Of a DNA stretch of 64,000 nucleotides, positions 62,685 to 64,000 are shown piece after piece. Source of the stretch: Demequina lignilytica (GTDB taxonomy: Bacteria; Actinomycetota; Actinomycetes; Actinomycetales; Demequinaceae); NCBI RefSeq assembly GCF_030418305.1, contig NZ_JAUHPX010000004.1, positions 124,001-188,000 on the forward strand. Direction: 5' to 3'. Position 1 is the first letter of the stretch; every line of letters starts with the position of its first letter. The notes under the pieces are model-generated. The model did not search any database, was not told the origin of the DNA, and saw only the letters and a list, made by a program, of their open reading frames with translations. The position numbers and the translations under genes are program-made.

Positions 62685-63401
62685 TCAGCCGGCGATGCGC
62701 TTGTAGGTCGGGTTGGACTGCCAGATCGGGCGGAACTGGACGGTCTTGCCCGGGCGCGGCGCGTCGATCTGCAGGTTGGGACCCGCGTAGAGGGCCACGT
62801 GGCCGGAGGAGACGATGATGTCGCCCGGCTGCGGGCTCGACACGGTCACGCCGACGCCCCAGTAGGCGCTCGACGAGCGCGGCAGGGAGACACCGAACTG
62901 CGCGTAGACGTACGAGACGAAGCCCGAGCAGTCGAAGCCCGACGGGCTCGAGCCACCGGAAACGTAGGGGGTGCCCACATACTTTGCGGCCTCGGCGATG
63001 ATCGCGGAGCCGGAGATGGCGGCCGTCACGGCGGCGGACGACGAGGTCGAACCGGACGAGCTCGAGGTGGTCGTGGTGCCGGCGCTGGTCCCTGAGGACG
63101 TGGCCGCACGGGCCGTGGTGGCGACGGGGGCCGGCTCCGGCGGCGGCGGGAGCTCGACATCGACGGAGGGGGTGTCGATCTCGAAGGCGTCCGACTCCTC
63201 GGTGGAGGTGACCGCAGGGATCTCGGCGACGTCGCTGGCGTAGTCAGCGCGCTGAGCGGAGCCCAGGACCGTGACGTTCGAGTCGTCCTCGGTCGTCACC
63301 AGGGCGGCCGCGGCGGCTCCCGTGAGGGGAACCACGACGAGTGCGGCGCCCGCTGCTGCGGCCACCGCGCGCGTCCGGGCGCGCATGTATCCGTACTTCA
63401 A
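62685..63401 (-). CDS. Secreted NlpC/P60 peptidoglycan hydrolase
   Basis: 238 aa. Signal peptide (RTRAVAAAAGAALVVVPLTGA), a long Ser/Thr/Pro-rich linker (about 60-130), then the NlpC/P60 endopeptidase with Cys in FDCSGFVSYVY, His in SSGHVALY and a third polar residue in LQIDAPRPG. It cuts stem peptides in the wall. I choose the TTG at 63401, 8 bp after AAGGA, giving a short basic leader; starts at 63461 (GTG) or 63386 (ATG) are possible. The Ser/Thr linker is a likely mannosylation target. Confidence 0.87.
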   Translation of the reverse strand: MKYGYMRARTRAVAAAAGAALVVVPLTGAAAAALVTTEDDSNVTVLGSAQRADYASDVAEIPAVTSTEESDAFEIDTPSVDVELPPPPEPAPVATTARAATSSGTSAGTTTTSSSSGSTSSSAAVTAAISGSAIIAEAAKYVGTPYVSGGSSPSGFDCSGFVSYVYAQFGVSLPRSSSAYWGVGVTVSSPQPGDIIVSSGHVALYAGPNLQIDAPRPGKTVQFRPIWQSNPTYKRIAG

Positions 63402-63548
63402 TTTCTGTTCCTTCCGCGCCGTGTGCGCGTCGTTGTTTCTGTACCCCGTCGCTCGCGTCATCTTCGAGCGTCTCCTCTTGTGAGGGGCACCGTGGAGTAG
63501 GTCTCCATGCCATGAAGGCCGTCTTTGTTACCGAAAATTTATCAAACT
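63402..63548. promoter_or_regulatory. Promoter and leader of the NlpC/P60 gene
   Basis: On the minus strand the upstream region reads TTTGATAAATTTTCGGTAAC around 63546-63527, the AT-richest patch in the window, with a plausible -10 (TAAATT). CGGTAACAAAG resembles an MtrA half-site, which is known upstream of wall hydrolases in actinobacteria, but only one half is seen. I could not fold a convincing c-di-AMP riboswitch from the remaining leader. Confidence 0.4.
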
Positions 63549-64000
63549 TCACTGAGAAGGCAAGCCGAAGAGGTGGCGCGCCACCTCTTCGGGCACGGTG
63601 ACGGCATCCTTGCGAACGGCCAAGCATACCCCCTGGGGTACCTCGGACAGCGTGACCGTCTCGCCTGGCAGGATCCCGTTCTCGACCAGCGCCTCGAGCG
63701 CCTCCAGATCGGCCTGCGGATGCTCCCCGATGCGGGTCAGTGTGACGGATGTCACACCGGCCTCCAGCAGCTCCGAGACCCGCGCCTCGCCCCCGGCCGC
63801 GATGCCCTCGGGCACGCCCAGCTCCCCGAGCCCGGGGATCGGGTTGCCGTACGGCGACACCGTGGGAGCGTCGAGCAGCTCGATGAGCCGGCGCTCCACA
63901 CGCTCGCTCATCACGTGCTCCCACCGGCATGCCTCGTCGTGCACATGCGCCAGGTCGAGCCCGATCACGTCGGTCAGCAGCCGCTCGGCGAGGCGGTGCT
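63549..64000 (-). CDS. DtxR/IdeR-family metal-dependent repressor, N-terminal part outside window
   Basis: The last ~150 codons are visible. The dimer/metal domain has AERLLTDVIGLDLAHVHDEACRWEHVMSERVERRL in pieces, with the His, Cys, Glu and His ligands of DtxR, and a C-terminal SH3-like domain follows (VTLTRIGEHP to HLFGLPSQ). It represses iron-uptake genes when bound to Fe2+. The N-terminal helix-turn-helix lies beyond the right edge. It is upstream of and on the same strand as the NlpC/P60 gene, with its own stop 147 bp before that start. Confidence 0.92.
   Translation of the reverse strand, partial: HRLAERLLTDVIGLDLAHVHDEACRWEHVMSERVERRLIELLDAPTVSPYGNPIPGLGELGVPEGIAAGGEARVSELLEAGVTSVTLTRIGEHPQADLEALEALVENGILPGETVTLSEVPQGVCLAVRKDAVTVPEEVARHLFGLPSQ

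Noticed and set aside
63402..63548. c-di-AMP riboswitch in front of the NlpC/P60 gene
   Set aside because: Such switches are common before actinobacterial wall hydrolases, but I could not match the conserved core here by eye. A covariance-model search would decide.

Overview
The window is chromosomal DNA of a high-GC actinobacterium. Genes are dense, often overlap by ATGA or GTGA, and use GTG and TTG starts freely. Markers include the Glp/GlpR cell-division pair, a Pmt-type protein O-mannosyltransferase next to rsmI, a MetRS with the actinobacterial KFSSS signature, a DtxR/IdeR-type repressor and an actinobacterial V/A-type ATPase. Together these suggest a member of the Micrococcales (Cellulomonadaceae or Demequinaceae would fit); that placement is inference. 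I see no insertion sequence, prophage, CRISPR array or rRNA.

Layout. 1-9.3 kb holds housekeeping and envelope genes: metG (cut by the window edge), a VanY-like carboxypeptidase, rsmI, Pmt, an AsnC regulator, two membrane proteins, a transglutaminase-like protein and a secreted FKBP isomerase. 9.4-14.4 kb holds an SDR, a TetR regulator divergent from agmatine deiminase plus amidase, a MazEF-type pair and tRNA-Ala. 14.5-19.8 kb is a glycan island: GH43 divergent from GH92 and a GT4 glycosyltransferase. 19.9-28 kb is a conserved core with a GlpR/SepX-like protein, a GNAT, Glp/MoeA, 5-formyl-THF cyclo-ligase, FmdB and a 1411-residue degenerate helicase/nuclease.

28-42 kb looks like an aromatic-acid catabolic island on the minus strand: a NitT/TauT-type ABC importer, an RraA/LigK-like aldolase, a VOC extradiol dioxygenase, a DUF1932 dehydrogenase, a LigJ-like hydratase, an Old Yellow Enzyme-type reductase and two MFS carriers. 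A GntR/FCD regulator and the importer operon share the perfect palindrome ATTGTCGACAAT, which ties the island to that regulator. 42-53 kb holds a ROK regulator, a P1B-5-like metal ATPase with a hemerythrin tail, and a second putative catabolic operon: esterase, CUT2 ABC importer, UbiD, UbiX and a flavin-fold protein. 53-61.4 kb is a nine-subunit V/A-type ATPase operon ending in a universal stress protein. The right end carries tRNA-Arg, an aldo/keto reductase, an NlpC/P60 hydrolase and a truncated DtxR repressor.

The most unusual feature is not a gene. The 9-mer GACGATGCG occurs at least 33 times on both strands (23 copies preceded by G), in different reading frames and in intergenic hairpins. 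Base composition alone predicts about one. It looks like a dispersed functional DNA word.
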